64,000 nt of DNA from an uncultured Lachnospiraceae bacterium (GCA_947169935.1 CAMVRS010000003.1:1-64000); one strand, 5' to 3'; shown: positions 17,021 to 26,854, counted from the first letter of the stretch. Translations and numbers: made by a program. Notes: generated by a model from the letters alone, not told the origin.

Positions 17021-19902
17021 GCAAAAAAGCCGCGCGTGGAAAAAGGATAAAGATAATTCTGGCAATAATCCTGATAAGCATAGTTACTTATGCGTATATG
17101 GGACTTATGATCCTGGGTTATATGGTTGATAAAAGCATAAGGGAAATGCATGAATCCGCATCGTTAGCTGTCCGTTCCGCCGGCGAAGTGATCGATGATG
17201 AAAAGAAGCTCGTCGAGGCATACGAGGAAGCGGCGCAGTGCAAAAGGGACGCCATAGCCTGGCTGATGAAGAAGGGCCGCTTTAATGAGAAAGAGCTTAA
17301 AGAAAGATATGCTTTTGATGATAAGGATGACAGCGGTTTAGAAAGTATACAGGATAAAAACGTAGACAGGGAACGTATAGCTGCAAGCGTAACGGTGGGC
17401 AGTTCCGGTTTTCTTATGTTTATCAATACAAAAGAAGGTACTGTGGTTGCTTATCCGGAAGAAGAGATGAACGGAAAAACCGGCTATGTGGTTACTGCCA
17501 ATGATCTGCCGCTTGATAACGGCGGGTCGATACGTACGGAATATATTGTCGTTAGCGATGATACTTATGGTATGGATATTCTGGCGGCTTTCCGCATACA
17601 GAGCGGTCTTGATTTTATAGATAACGATCCCAATATAGTAACATATATCGCAACGGACATAGGTGAGGCGTGCGTTCAGGCCGCTGTTATGGCGTGGAAT
17701 CTCTGGCTGGTATTTGGTGCGGTAGTATATGTGGCAATGCAGTATTCCAAATATTCCCTTATGGAAAAGAATAAGGAATACGGACAGTTCAGGCAATGGC
17801 TGGTAAGTATGGTGCCCGTGGGCTGTGTACTGGTTATGATCATCAGCTTCATTATCTATACGCTTATGGGGACTACCTACCAGTTTGGTTTTGAGAGCCG
17901 GCATTCGAAAAGAATAGGAGCTATCATTGGTAATTATGAAGACAGAAAGAGCAGTCTTGAAGAATGGTACAGCAATGAAAACCTTATAAAGTGCCGTATG
18001 GCAGCAGATATGGTAGGCTGTCTTGGAGAAGATGCAGACAGTGAAAGCGTCAGGGAAATTTCGGAGATAATTAAAGCCATAAATGTATACCGGTACGACA
18101 GCAACGGGAAGGTAACCCTTACGGATGCGCCTTACGAAAATATCGTATTGACCACCGATCCCACAAATCCCGATTACGTATTCCGCTCATTGCTTAAGGG
18201 TGTTGACAGTGTGGTACAGGATATTTCCGTAGATGATATGAGCGGTGAATCCCTGCAGTATATAGGCGTGGGTATAAGAAACGACAATGATAAAGTAGAC
18301 GGTTTTGTGCAGATATGTGTTTCTGCCGAAACACTGGATACTCTGATAAAAGGTTTCTCCATAAAAGAAGAGGTTAAACGTGTAGGCATAGGGTCACAGG
18401 AGATATCTCTTTTCATAGACAGGGAATCAAAAGAGATACTGTATAGTTCGGAGGAGGCTCTGGAGGGCAAGCTGCTGGAGAATACCGGCATAGCAAATCT
18501 GACCTTAAAGGATATGACCAACGGTATCCTGAACTTTGGATATATTTCTTATCTGTATGATATATCCGAGCTGGAAGATGGATTCCTGCTGCTGTTGGTG
18601 CCTGAGAGTACGGCAACAACAGGGCGTGTTAAGTGCTCGATATTCCTGGCAGCGGTAACGCTGATAAGCATACTTATAATAATATTTATCTCACTGTTCA
18701 GATATAAAAAACTGCAGGAAGAAGAAAGAAAACGCACAGAAGCAGAGGAAGAGAAAAAGAAGAAAGAAGAAGAAAAAGAAAAGGCCAAGGAAGAGCCGCA
18801 GGAAACAGAGCATAATGAATGGGGACTCTTCGTATCCGTATCCCAGATTCTGGGAGATAAAAACGGAAAGAGCAGGGAAGCCTTTGAAGAGCGCTGGAAT
18901 CAGCATAAAAAACCTAAGAGTGAGCTGACTTCGGAGGAAAGGATAGGCGGAACCATCAGAATGATAATGTTTGCGCTCTCCCTGTATGTAGTGGGCGTTC
19001 TGTTCATAGGGCTGATCTGGGGAAACGGCGGTAATACTACTACTGCTGATGACAGTGTGAGTGTTATGGACTATCTGCTCTACGGTAACTGGGATAAGGG
19101 CTTTAATATTTTTTCCGTGACCATGTGTGCGCTGATCATCTGTATTACCATAAGCCTTGTGGGCATTTTCAACCGTTTGCTGTACAGTATAGCAAGAGTT
19201 TCAAATACACGCATAGAAACCATCTGCATGCTGCTCCGCAGCTCCAACAAATACCTTGCGGCCATACTGATAGTTTATCTGTGCGTGGGACAGTTTGTGG
19301 AAAACGCCACAACGCTGTTTGCCACAACGGGAGTTATCTCTGTGGTCATAGGTATCGGAGCCAAGGATCTGATAGGTGATATAATAGCAGGCTTTTTCCT
19401 GGTTTTTGAGAATGCATTTAATGTGGGTGATTATATCAGCGTGGACGGCTGGATGGGCGTGGTTACGAATGTAGGCATACGTATGACTACACTTACCTCT
19501 TACGCCGATACGCGTATCATAAACAATTCCGATCTGAGAAAGATAATCAACATGAACAGCGGAAACGCCAGAGCTATGATAAGGGTGGCGCTGTCCTATG
19601 AAGAAGATCTGGAAAAAGTGGAAGAGCTTTTGAAACAGGAACTTCCCACATGGAAGGACAGGATACCCGGAGCGGTATACGCGCCCTATTACGGCGGCGT
19701 CGATCATATGGAGTACAATGCGGTTTACATCAATATAGGCTGTTATTGCACGAGCCTGCAGCGCTGGGGTGCGGAGCGTGCACTGAACAGGGAGATAAAA
19801 CTCTTATTTGAAAAGCATGGCATAAAGACAGCCTATGAGCTGGTTTATGATAACGACAATAATCCGGTCATGCCCATGAGTACAAAGAATCACAAATCTT
19901 AA
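17017..19902 (+). CDS. Large MscS-family mechanosensitive channel with extracytoplasmic sensor regions
   Basis: A 961-residue membrane protein. Hydrophobic segments lie near residues 11-37, 219-241, 261-285, 539-561, 646-669, 695-718 and 745-761, with the pore helix of the MscS domain at about 767-800 (VIGIGAKDLIGDIIAGFFLV, then NAFNVGDYISVDGWMG). The regions 38-218 and 286-538 are predicted outside the membrane and look like paired sensor (Cache-like) domains. A charged coiled coil (about 562-595) links to the channel part. MscS channels open under membrane tension; the extra sensor half is far longer than E. coli MscS (286 residues). Overlaps the Nudix stop by 4 bases and converges on the carboxypeptidase gene, overlapping it by 4 bases. 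Confidence 0.85.
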   Translation: MSKKAARGKRIKIILAIILISIVTYAYMGLMILGYMVDKSIREMHESASLAVRSAGEVIDDEKKLVEAYEEAAQCKRDAIAWLMKKGRFNEKELKERYAFDDKDDSGLESIQDKNVDRERIAASVTVGSSGFLMFINTKEGTVVAYPEEEMNGKTGYVVTANDLPLDNGGSIRTEYIVVSDDTYGMDILAAFRIQSGLDFIDNDPNIVTYIATDIGEACVQAAVMAWNLWLVFGAVVYVAMQYSKYSLMEKNKEYGQFRQWLVSMVPVGCVLVMIISFIIYTLMGTTYQFGFESRHSKRIGAIIGNYEDRKSSLEEWYSNENLIKCRMAADMVGCLGEDADSESVREISEIIKAINVYRYDSNGKVTLTDAPYENIVLTTDPTNPDYVFRSLLKGVDSVVQDISVDDMSGESLQYIGVGIRNDNDKVDGFVQICVSAETLDTLIKGFSIKEEVKRVGIGSQEISLFIDRESKEILYSSEEALEGKLLENTGIANLTLKDMTNGILNFGYISYLYDISELEDGFLLLLVPESTATTGRVKCSIFLAAVTLISILIIIFISLFRYKKLQEEERKRTEAEEEKKKKEEEKEKAKEEPQETEHNEWGLFVSVSQILGDKNGKSREAFEERWNQHKKPKSELTSEERIGGTIRMIMFALSLYVVGVLFIGLIWGNGGNTTTADDSVSVMDYLLYGNWDKGFNIFSVTMCALIICITISLVGIFNRLLYSIARVSNTRIETICMLLRSSNKYLAAILIVYLCVGQFVENATTLFATTGVISVVIGIGAKDLIGDIIAGFFLVFENAFNVGDYISVDGWMGVVTNVGIRMTTLTSYADTRIINNSDLRKIINMNSGNARAMIRVALSYEEDLEKVEELLKQELPTWKDRIPGAVYAPYYGGVDHMEYNAVYINIGCYCTSLQRWGAERALNREIKLLFEKHGIKTAYELVYDNDNNPVMPMSTKNHKS

Positions 19903-21980
19903 AGATATTTAAGAGCATTAACGATCAGATCTTCAACGGTGGTGGGTACGGAAGCAGCTTCCGTGGCACTGCCGTTTTCTTTTACCTTATCACGTCCGTA
20001 GAGCAGCAGCTCCTGGGAGAGACTGACTCTTACGGTTGAATCCTCTGCTCCGAATTCCACTGCAACTATCTCATGCACGTTGCCTTCCGCATCTGTTGCC
20101 TTCAGGCCGGATACCAGGCAGGCGCCGGATTTATTGGTGGTACCGGTCTTTAAGCCAAAGCAATCCGGAAGATTATAGAGCAGGGGATTGGTATTGCGGA
20201 CCTCACGCTTAAGAGCCTCACAGTAAGCGCTCTTTGTGGAGGTGATATCCTTTATCTGCGGATAGGTTTTTAAAATATGGCTGCAGAGTATGAACATGCT
20301 CTTTGCGCTCATATGGTTCTGGATCTTGCTGGTGGCGGTGTTGTCCGGGAATTCGGGCAGACCGTGGCAGTTGATGAATAAAGTACCGTCGCTGATACCC
20401 AGCAAAGCTGCTTTGGTATTCATGCGTTCCACAAAGGCTTCCTCGCTTCCGGCCACATGCTCGGCAAGGGTGAGGGCACATTCATTGCTGCTTGGGAGCA
20501 GCATGCCCAGGAGCAGCTGGTCTACGGGGACTTCCTGTCCTTCGTCTATCTTGATCACGCCGTCGATGCTGCGCGAAAGTTCTTCACCTTTTTTGCTTAC
20601 AACAGCTATATCATTTAAGCTTATCTCTCCGGCGCTTACGGCGTCCATAACGCAGAGATAGGTCATCAGCTTGGTGGTGCTGGCGATGGGCACGGGTACG
20701 TCTTCCTTTGAAGATATGAAGATCTCGCCTGTGGTGACATCACCCACAAGGGCGCTGTTAACCTCATCAAAGAAGCCCTCATCGGTAAGAGTAGCTATAT
20801 CAACGCTGTAAGTTCCGTGGGTGTTGAGATTAAGTCTGCCGTCTTCCATCCAAATATCCAGATCCATCATCATTGCCAGATCCGTCAGGTTGATATAGGC
20901 GTCCTTATAGCCGGCGGTGTTGTTTCCTATAAAAGTATAATACTTGAGCGTAACGCCGTCGTATTCCATGGTGTTGTTCTTGAGCACGCCTGTATTATAG
21001 AGGGGGTCTTCCTCATCGGGCTCACGGCGGGTCCTGGGGAAGGGATCGCCTTCGCCGCCCACGCCCACATAGGTCTGGCCGCTCTTTATGGTCACGCTGT
21101 CATTGGTGACGCTCAGCTCAAACTGCTTGTCGGTACCGATAAGGGCAGCAGCAAAATCGCGCATGGAGACATAGCGGTTATTGAGATAATCATAATGTAT
21201 GGTCTTGATGTTATGGCTGCCGCTGCCGTCAACTACCAGCGTTAGGTTCTCGAGTATATTATGGTTGTTGCCTGCAGCGTGAGCCGTCATGGGTGAGAAG
21301 AGGCTGCCAAGGAGGTTATCTGCGGCAGCAGGTTCTTCCTTCACGCGGTGATAGGTCTCGCTGTCATTATCATTTGCCATGACCAGGAGCTCATCATCAA
21401 CCATAAAGTGCATGTCCTCCATGCCGTCGCGGCTGATCACGCCGTTCTTTGCGCTGTAGTTACCGTTTAAGCTGTATTTTGCATTAACGGCAGCCGCATC
21501 CGGCAGCAGCATGGGACCGTATTTTTCCACGAATTCATCGGAAGAAAGTCCGCAGGCTTTCTGGATGGCTTCCTCTGCCTGCTCCTCGGTTATCTCTGCG
21601 CCCAGTTCTGCGGCGCGCAGTATCAGCAGGCTGCGCAGGCCTTTTGCCAGCCTTTGATGGGCAGCGTTATAACGGGAGGTGTATTCGGCTTCGTCGATAT
21701 ACATCTTCCAGGTGTCGTTTTTATAAAGCTCCAGGGTAAGGGAGACGGAGATATCATCTATACCTTCCAGGTTTACCTCGTTTCCCAGTCTGGCGGAATC
21801 CAGCCACTGCTTCGCTGCGGAGTGGGCGTCGTTTTCGATAGACTTCTTAGTTACCCATGTGCCGGAGAGCTTACGCTCCGGGCGCATCAGCAGCAGGCAC
21901 AAAAAAACACCTCCTGCTATGAAGACCAGCAGGAAGGTGATTATGAATACGGGTAGTTTCGTTTTACGTCCTTTAGCCAT
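19899..21980 (-). CDS. D-alanyl-D-alanine carboxypeptidase (peptidase S11) with stalk domains
   Basis: A 693-residue membrane-anchored penicillin-binding-type carboxypeptidase that trims the terminal D-Ala of peptidoglycan stem peptides. Active-site motifs are intact: S434-T-T-K437, S497-S-N499 and K611-T-G. A signal anchor lies at about residues 10-32. The N-terminal 400 residues are unusual for the family (DacA enzymes are about 400 in total): a helical region about 40-180, then two copper-amine-oxidase-N-like beta modules (about 240-400), a fold commonly used as a cell-wall stalk. The start codon directly abuts the stop of the ParA-like gene, so the two form one operon. The gene converges on and overlaps the MscS gene by four bases. 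Confidence 0.85.
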   Translation of the reverse strand: MAKGRKTKLPVFIITFLLVFIAGGVFLCLLLMRPERKLSGTWVTKKSIENDAHSAAKQWLDSARLGNEVNLEGIDDISVSLTLELYKNDTWKMYIDEAEYTSRYNAAHQRLAKGLRSLLILRAAELGAEITEEQAEEAIQKACGLSSDEFVEKYGPMLLPDAAAVNAKYSLNGNYSAKNGVISRDGMEDMHFMVDDELLVMANDNDSETYHRVKEEPAAADNLLGSLFSPMTAHAAGNNHNILENLTLVVDGSGSHNIKTIHYDYLNNRYVSMRDFAAALIGTDKQFELSVTNDSVTIKSGQTYVGVGGEGDPFPRTRREPDEEDPLYNTGVLKNNTMEYDGVTLKYYTFIGNNTAGYKDAYINLTDLAMMMDLDIWMEDGRLNLNTHGTYSVDIATLTDEGFFDEVNSALVGDVTTGEIFISSKEDVPVPIASTTKLMTYLCVMDAVSAGEISLNDIAVVSKKGEELSRSIDGVIKIDEGQEVPVDQLLLGMLLPSSNECALTLAEHVAGSEEAFVERMNTKAALLGISDGTLFINCHGLPEFPDNTATSKIQNHMSAKSMFILCSHILKTYPQIKDITSTKSAYCEALKREVRNTNPLLYNLPDCFGLKTGTTNKSGACLVSGLKATDAEGNVHEIVAVEFGAEDSTVRVSLSQELLLYGRDKVKENGSATEAASVPTTVEDLIVNALKYL

Positions 21981-22742
21981 TTATTTCCTCTTGATAACCT
22001 CCTGGGCCAGCCTGCGGTATGCTTCCGCACCGGTGGACCTGGTATCGTATACTGTGATGGGCTGGCCGAAGCTGGGTGCCTCGGACAGGCGCACGTTTCG
22101 GGGTATCTTTGTTTCGTAAACCTTATCGGGGAAGTGGGAGGTGACGTTGTTCACCACTTCCGAGGAGAGCAGGGTACGCGTGTCGTACATGGTAAAGACG
22201 ATGCCCTCCAGATCCAGCGCGGGATTTAAACGTTCCTTTACCAGATTGACGGTCTGGATCAGATCGGAGAGACCTTCCAGAGCCAGGTACTCGCACTGTA
22301 TGGGAACTATCACGGAATCCGCGGTGGTCAGCGCATTGAGGGTAAGGGTGGTCAGTGCGGGAGGACAGTCGATTATGACGTAATCGAAATCATCCTTTAT
22401 ATATTCCATTTCCTTACTTAATATAAATTCCTTATCCTCGATACCGATAAGCTCTATCTCCGCTGCGGCCAGATTGACGTTCGCAGGGATCACGGAAACC
22501 CCGGGCATTACATCGGGAATGATGCATTCCTTTATGGAGACCTCCTGCAGCAGCAGCTCGTAGATGGTGTTTTCCTGTTCTACCTTATTAATAGAGAATC
22601 CGCTGGTGGCGTTGCCCTGGGGGTCAGTGTCTATCAGCAGCACCCTCTTTCCCAGTTCTGCAAGACAGGCAGCCAGATTGACTGCTGTGGTGGTCTTGCC
22701 GACGCCGCCTTTTTGGTTTGTTATTGCGATTATTTTTTCCAT
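21981..22742 (-). CDS. ParA/Soj family ATPase
   Basis: A 253-residue deviant-Walker ATPase. KGGVGKTT is at residues 11-18, with the signature lysine K11, followed by DTDPQGNATSGF and DYVIIDCPPALTTLTLNAL. I chose the ATG at 22742 because AGAAAGG precedes it by 6 bases and ParA proteins begin with M-x-x-I-I-A-I-T-N-Q-K-G-G; the longer open frame adds 32 residues made of repeat DNA. Soj/ParA proteins position chromosomes, plasmids or large complexes. No parB or parS is seen nearby; the only operon partner is a cell-wall carboxypeptidase, which hints at a chromosomal Soj-like or division-linked role. That link is inference. Confidence 0.85.
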   Translation of the reverse strand: MEKIIAITNQKGGVGKTTTAVNLAACLAELGKRVLLIDTDPQGNATSGFSINKVEQENTIYELLLQEVSIKECIIPDVMPGVSVIPANVNLAAAEIELIGIEDKEFILSKEMEYIKDDFDYVIIDCPPALTTLTLNALTTADSVIVPIQCEYLALEGLSDLIQTVNLVKERLNPALDLEGIVFTMYDTRTLLSSEVVNNVTSHFPDKVYETKIPRNVRLSEAPSFGQPITVYDTRSTGAEAYRRLAQEVIKRK

Positions 22743-22757
22743 TATATGCCTTTCTGT

Positions 22758-22795
22758 AAGATACTTCGGGCTAAAGCCCTCAGGATGACATGTGA
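22758..22795. repeat. Dispersed palindromic repeat, degenerate copy
   Basis: Contains AAGATACTTCGGGC and CCTCAGGATGACA, resembling half of the repeat at 34937-35002. It lies just upstream of the ParA-like start. Confidence 0.45.
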
Positions 22796-22876
22796 TAAAC
22801 ACTTCATATATTTTCTGATGTATCGGCATAAAAATCAAGCACCAGATATAGATCCATCTCCCTATATCTTGTATGA

Positions 22877-22905
22877 TTGACAGTGTTTTTTTGAGATGTT
22901 ATCAT
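22877..22905 (+). promoter_or_regulatory. Consensus promoter of EAL gene
   Basis: TTGACA, 17-base spacer, TATCAT. The expected start of transcription (about 22912) is only about 3 bases before the ATG at 22915, which would make a leaderless message. Confidence 0.6.
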
Positions 22906-22914
22906 AGATTTCAG

Positions 22915-24861
22915 ATGGAAGAAGGTTTACTTTACAATCCGCATTATTGCATAGCCTCGATAGGCGCTACCTGCATATTACTGGTCGTGTTCTTTATGAA
23001 GCGAAACTATTCCCTTCGGTCGAACAGGATCTTTTTTGTAATGCTTATCGACAACCTTCTGGCTTCCATAGTTAATATCACTACATTCTATACCATATCT
23101 TTTCCGGAGCGTTACCCCTTATGGGCTGATTACGCCAGCAACATGGCGTATCTGTTCTTTTATAATTTTATGGGCGTGCTCTTCCTGTTATATGTAGACA
23201 GCAAGACGAAGATAGGCTCGATCAAAAAGACGATGTTCCTGATCGGATCGACGATATTTATCTATGATACGGTCATGATACTGCTGTCGCCGTTTACGAA
23301 GCTGATCTTTTATTTTGATGAGACCGGATACCATCACGGACCAATGATGCTTTCATTATATGTAACGGCATTCATCTGTGTGGCAATAGCCATTACCATT
23401 TTCTTTGCAAAACGCAAGATGTTCAACCACTACCAGGTGCTGTCTATCGTTTTCTTTGCATTTGGCGTGTTCCTGGCAATCATGTTCCAGATAGGACACC
23501 GCAGACACGTGATCTCGAACTTCGTCATCACGATGATACTTTTCTTCATACATACCGCCTTCGAAAACCAGGCTTATTATCTGTATGCGGACACCCTGTG
23601 CTATAACCGCAGGGCTTTCATAAAGACCGTCGACCAGTTCCGTTTCCGTAAAGAAGATTATCTTATGGCCATCATCAGGATCGACGACTTCGAAAACATC
23701 AAACATTCCCTGGGCCGCATGGGCGTCGACGATCTGTCCGAGCGTATCGCGGAGCGCATCTGCCGTGAATTCGGAAAGAGCGCTTATTATGTGGATCTGA
23801 ACTGCTTTGCGGTGATAAAGGTTACTGCAAACACCCATCAGCTCCGCAAGCAGATAAAGGAATGTTTTGAATCTACCTTTAATCTTGAGGTGGGTGATGA
23901 TGAAATAGTTCTGGATCTTGAGCCTGTCATCACCTTCATCAATGTCCATGGTGAGAACGTTGAAGGCTACGAGATGACCACCATCATACAGAATGCGGCA
24001 ACCCATTACAGCGAAAGCGACATCTCCATACAGGAGAGCGATGAACTGATCAAACCCATACGCCGCGAAAAAGAAGTGCTGCGTCTGATAGACAACGCCA
24101 TTAAGAACGACGGTTTCATGGTATTCTATCAGCCCATACTGGATATACATACCAGAACCTTTACCTGCTCCGAAGCCCTGATACGTCTTAAGGACGACAG
24201 GCTGGGCTTTGTGGGACCGGAGGAGTTCATACCCATCGCAGAGAAGAACGGCCGCATACATGATATAGGCGATTACGTATTCCGTACCGTCTGCCGTTTC
24301 ATCAAGGAGCAGGATGTGCTCTCCAAGGGCGTTAAGTATATAGAGATAAATCTCTCACCCGAGCAATGCAACAGAGTGGAACTGGCAAACCAGCTTGTCA
24401 GCGTGGCAACGGAATTCGGCGTGGACTTCCGCCAGATCAACCTGGAGATAACCGAGACCGCCGAAATGAAGAGCTACGGAATGGATAGTGTGAACGAACT
24501 GATCCACAACCTTCACAGCAAGGGCGTTACATTCTCCCTGGATGACTTTGGTTCCGGCTTCGCGGCTATCGATTATCTGATAAAGCTGCCCGTGGATATA
24601 GTAAAGATCGATAAGGGTATATTATGGCAGGCCATGAACGATGAAGCTTCCATGAAGATACTTAAGAATACGATACGCATGATCAAGGAAGTGGGCAAGA
24701 AGATCGTGGTTGAAGGTATAGAGACCCAGGAAATGGCGAAGATACTGATAGAAAACGGCTGCGATTATCTGCAGGGGTATCTTTTCTCGAAGCCTCTGCC
24801 GCCTGAGCAGTATATCGAATTCATATCCGGTAAATGGGAAGAAGTAATGATCAGCTATTAA
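22915..24861 (+). CDS. Membrane EAL-domain protein, c-di-GMP phosphodiesterase with degenerate GGDEF
   Basis: A 648-residue protein: about six to seven N-terminal transmembrane segments (residues 1-225), a GGDEF-like fold lacking the GGDEF motif (about 235-370), and an EAL domain (about 395-645). Catalytic residues appear intact: E420-A-L422, the N in EINLSPEQ, LEITETAE, DDFGSG at 543-548, VKIDKG, VVEGIET and LQGYLFSKP. It should hydrolyse c-di-GMP to pGpG at the membrane. I prefer ATG 22915 over the open frame from 22873, because the consensus promoter TTGACA-N17-TATCAT lies between them; no ribosome binding site precedes 22915. The next gene, 15 bases on, encodes the opposing GGDEF enzyme. 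Confidence 0.85.
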   Translation: MEEGLLYNPHYCIASIGATCILLVVFFMKRNYSLRSNRIFFVMLIDNLLASIVNITTFYTISFPERYPLWADYASNMAYLFFYNFMGVLFLLYVDSKTKIGSIKKTMFLIGSTIFIYDTVMILLSPFTKLIFYFDETGYHHGPMMLSLYVTAFICVAIAITIFFAKRKMFNHYQVLSIVFFAFGVFLAIMFQIGHRRHVISNFVITMILFFIHTAFENQAYYLYADTLCYNRRAFIKTVDQFRFRKEDYLMAIIRIDDFENIKHSLGRMGVDDLSERIAERICREFGKSAYYVDLNCFAVIKVTANTHQLRKQIKECFESTFNLEVGDDEIVLDLEPVITFINVHGENVEGYEMTTIIQNAATHYSESDISIQESDELIKPIRREKEVLRLIDNAIKNDGFMVFYQPILDIHTRTFTCSEALIRLKDDRLGFVGPEEFIPIAEKNGRIHDIGDYVFRTVCRFIKEQDVLSKGVKYIEINLSPEQCNRVELANQLVSVATEFGVDFRQINLEITETAEMKSYGMDSVNELIHNLHSKGVTFSLDDFGSGFAAIDYLIKLPVDIVKIDKGILWQAMNDEASMKILKNTIRMIKEVGKKIVVEGIETQEMAKILIENGCDYLQGYLFSKPLPPEQYIEFISGKWEEVMISY

Positions 24862-24876
24862 GCGGGGACTACACAC

Positions 24877-26793
24877 ATGAAGAAAAAGATCGCGGTTTAT
24901 GCAAACGGATTCAGCATGGATTCTCTCAGACTGGCAATGGAGGGGATCAAGGAATATGCTGCGCAAAAGGATTTTGATGTTTTCGTTTTTATGAGCTTTG
25001 CTTCTTACAGTGAGGAGCATGGCATAAACCAGGGCGAGCTTAATATCTATAAGCTGAGTCTCGTAGAGGAATATGACGGCGCCATCGTCTTTTCCAATCA
25101 TCTGAATTCACCCCACACTGCTGTGGAGATCTGCAACGAGGCAAAGGAAAAGGGCGTGCCGGTAGTAAGCGTGGGCATGCCGATAGATGGTATTCCCAGC
25201 GTATGCGTTACCAACGAGGAAGGTATGCGTGATCTGGTGACGCACCTGGTGGAGAAGCATGATGTAAAACGCATTGTCTATCTGGGCGGTACTGCAGATC
25301 ATCCCGACAATATAGCAAGGCTTGAGACCACTAAGCAGGTGCTTAAGGAGCATGGCCTGGAGCTTGCTGAAAAGGATATTATTTACGGCGACTGGGGCAA
25401 CAACATCGCCAGGGAACTGGTTCATGAACTGGATGAATCCGAGGAAGGTCTGCCTGACGCCATAGTAGCCGCAAACGATATAATGGCGCTGGCTGCGGCA
25501 ACCGAACTTATAGTAATGGGAAAGAAGCTGCCGGATGATGTGATAGTTACCGGCTTTGATAATATACCGTACGGTAATGTTTTTCTTCCCGCCCTTACCA
25601 CAGTTGATCAGAATTTTAAAGAGATAGGAAAGACCTGCTGTGAAATGATATTTGATATGATGGAAGGCAGGGAATGCAATGAAAAGACCATGATCCCTTC
25701 CAGGTTCCTGAACGGCGAAAGCTGCGGCTGTACCGAAATTGAATATTTTGTAGGGATGCGGAAAAATTACTGCAGGCATTCCTATCAACGGCATCTGGAT
25801 TCCAGTGCGCTGGAGATGTACGAGCGTATCCTGCGTTCACGTATAGCGGATATGTCGGATTATGCTTCACTTAAGGTTTCCATGCAGGAGCATTATTCAA
25901 GGAATAATAAATTTGAAGGAACGGAATTCTACATAGTCATCAATTCCGAATATTTCGAAGATGCCGTAGCAAAGGAAGAAGAGCTTTTTGTAAACGGCTA
26001 CAGCGAGAGAATGGAAGTAATAGTAGCGGTGAAGGACAGCAAAGTGGTCAATGTGGGAAGGACCAACAGGCACGAGCTGATACCGCAGTATGATAAGAAA
26101 GACGGTGAGCAGCATGTTTATTATTTCATGCCGCTGCATCATTATCAGCATAATTACGGCTACATGGCACTGGTGGATGATCCGCCCATCATGAAGCTGG
26201 ACATGCTTTCCCCTTATCTGGAGAAGCTTCAGCAGTCCCTTAAGCTGCTGCGTATCAACCTGCGTCTCGACAGCCTGAACAAGGATCTGACCAGGATCTA
26301 TAACCGCGATCCCATGACCGGACTTTATAACCGTCTGGCTTATGAGGAGAAGGCAACGGCTCTCTTTGAAAAGTGCAAACAGGAAAAGAAGCCCATGCTG
26401 GTAATGTTCGTTGATATCAACTACATGAAGCGTATCAACGACCAGTACGGACACCTTCACGGTGATAATGCGATCAAGACCGTTGCGGGCTCCATAAAGT
26501 ATATACTTAAGAAAGACTGGATAGGCGTGCGCTTCGGCGGCGACGAATTCCTTATAGTGGGCGACGACTGCGACGAGGAAGGCGCTATCGCGGCAAGGCA
26601 TTCCATCCTGGCGTTCCTGGAATTAAAGAATCACGACGGATCACAGCCTTACGAGATATCTGCCAGCTGCGGTTATGTGATAACCGATCCGGAAAAGCCC
26701 ACGACCCTTCAGGATTATGTGAAGGAAGCCGATAATATCATGTACAAGATCAAGCAGGAAGTACATGCGAGAGACGGCCAGCCCAGGGGCTGA
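24877..26793 (+). CDS. Periplasmic-binding-fold / GGDEF diguanylate cyclase fusion
   Basis: A 638-residue protein without signal peptide or transmembrane helix. Residues 3-285 are a LacI-type sugar-binding fold (K-K-K-I-A-V-Y-A-N-G start; VTGFDNIPYGNVFLPALTTV typical of the hinge region). Residues about 300-460 are of unknown sensor type. The GGDEF domain (about 475-635) has an intact GGDEF at 554-558 and an RxGxD-type lead-in. It should make c-di-GMP in response to a cytoplasmic small molecule, perhaps a sugar. Such fusions are common in rumen and gut Lachnospiraceae. Only a weak GGGGA precedes the ATG; it is probably co-transcribed with the EAL gene, giving a synthesis/degradation pair. Confidence 0.85.
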   Translation: MKKKIAVYANGFSMDSLRLAMEGIKEYAAQKDFDVFVFMSFASYSEEHGINQGELNIYKLSLVEEYDGAIVFSNHLNSPHTAVEICNEAKEKGVPVVSVGMPIDGIPSVCVTNEEGMRDLVTHLVEKHDVKRIVYLGGTADHPDNIARLETTKQVLKEHGLELAEKDIIYGDWGNNIARELVHELDESEEGLPDAIVAANDIMALAAATELIVMGKKLPDDVIVTGFDNIPYGNVFLPALTTVDQNFKEIGKTCCEMIFDMMEGRECNEKTMIPSRFLNGESCGCTEIEYFVGMRKNYCRHSYQRHLDSSALEMYERILRSRIADMSDYASLKVSMQEHYSRNNKFEGTEFYIVINSEYFEDAVAKEEELFVNGYSERMEVIVAVKDSKVVNVGRTNRHELIPQYDKKDGEQHVYYFMPLHHYQHNYGYMALVDDPPIMKLDMLSPYLEKLQQSLKLLRINLRLDSLNKDLTRIYNRDPMTGLYNRLAYEEKATALFEKCKQEKKPMLVMFVDINYMKRINDQYGHLHGDNAIKTVAGSIKYILKKDWIGVRFGGDEFLIVGDDCDEEGAIAARHSILAFLELKNHDGSQPYEISASCGYVITDPEKPTTLQDYVKEADNIMYKIKQEVHARDGQPRG

Positions 26794-26823
26794 AAACTTT
26801 TTTGAAAAATTTTAAAATTCTTG

Positions 26824-26852
26824 TTGACATGACATTTTCTATATGCTATCAT
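26824..26852 (+). promoter_or_regulatory. Consensus promoter directly before a terminator
   Basis: TTGACA, 17-base spacer, TATCAT. Followed by AGAT, as in the EAL promoter at 22877-22905. The predicted transcript would start inside the terminator stem at 26855-26864. Confidence 0.5.
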
Positions 26853-26854
26853 AG

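Noticed and set aside
22743..22838. 32-residue N-terminal extension of the ParA-like protein
   Set aside because: It is made of dispersed-repeat DNA, while ATG 22742 has a ribosome binding site and gives the standard ParA N-terminus.
23356..24261. 301-codon minus-strand open frame opposite the EAL gene
   Set aside because: Antisense shadow of a gene with full catalytic motifs; composition and lack of start signals argue against coding.
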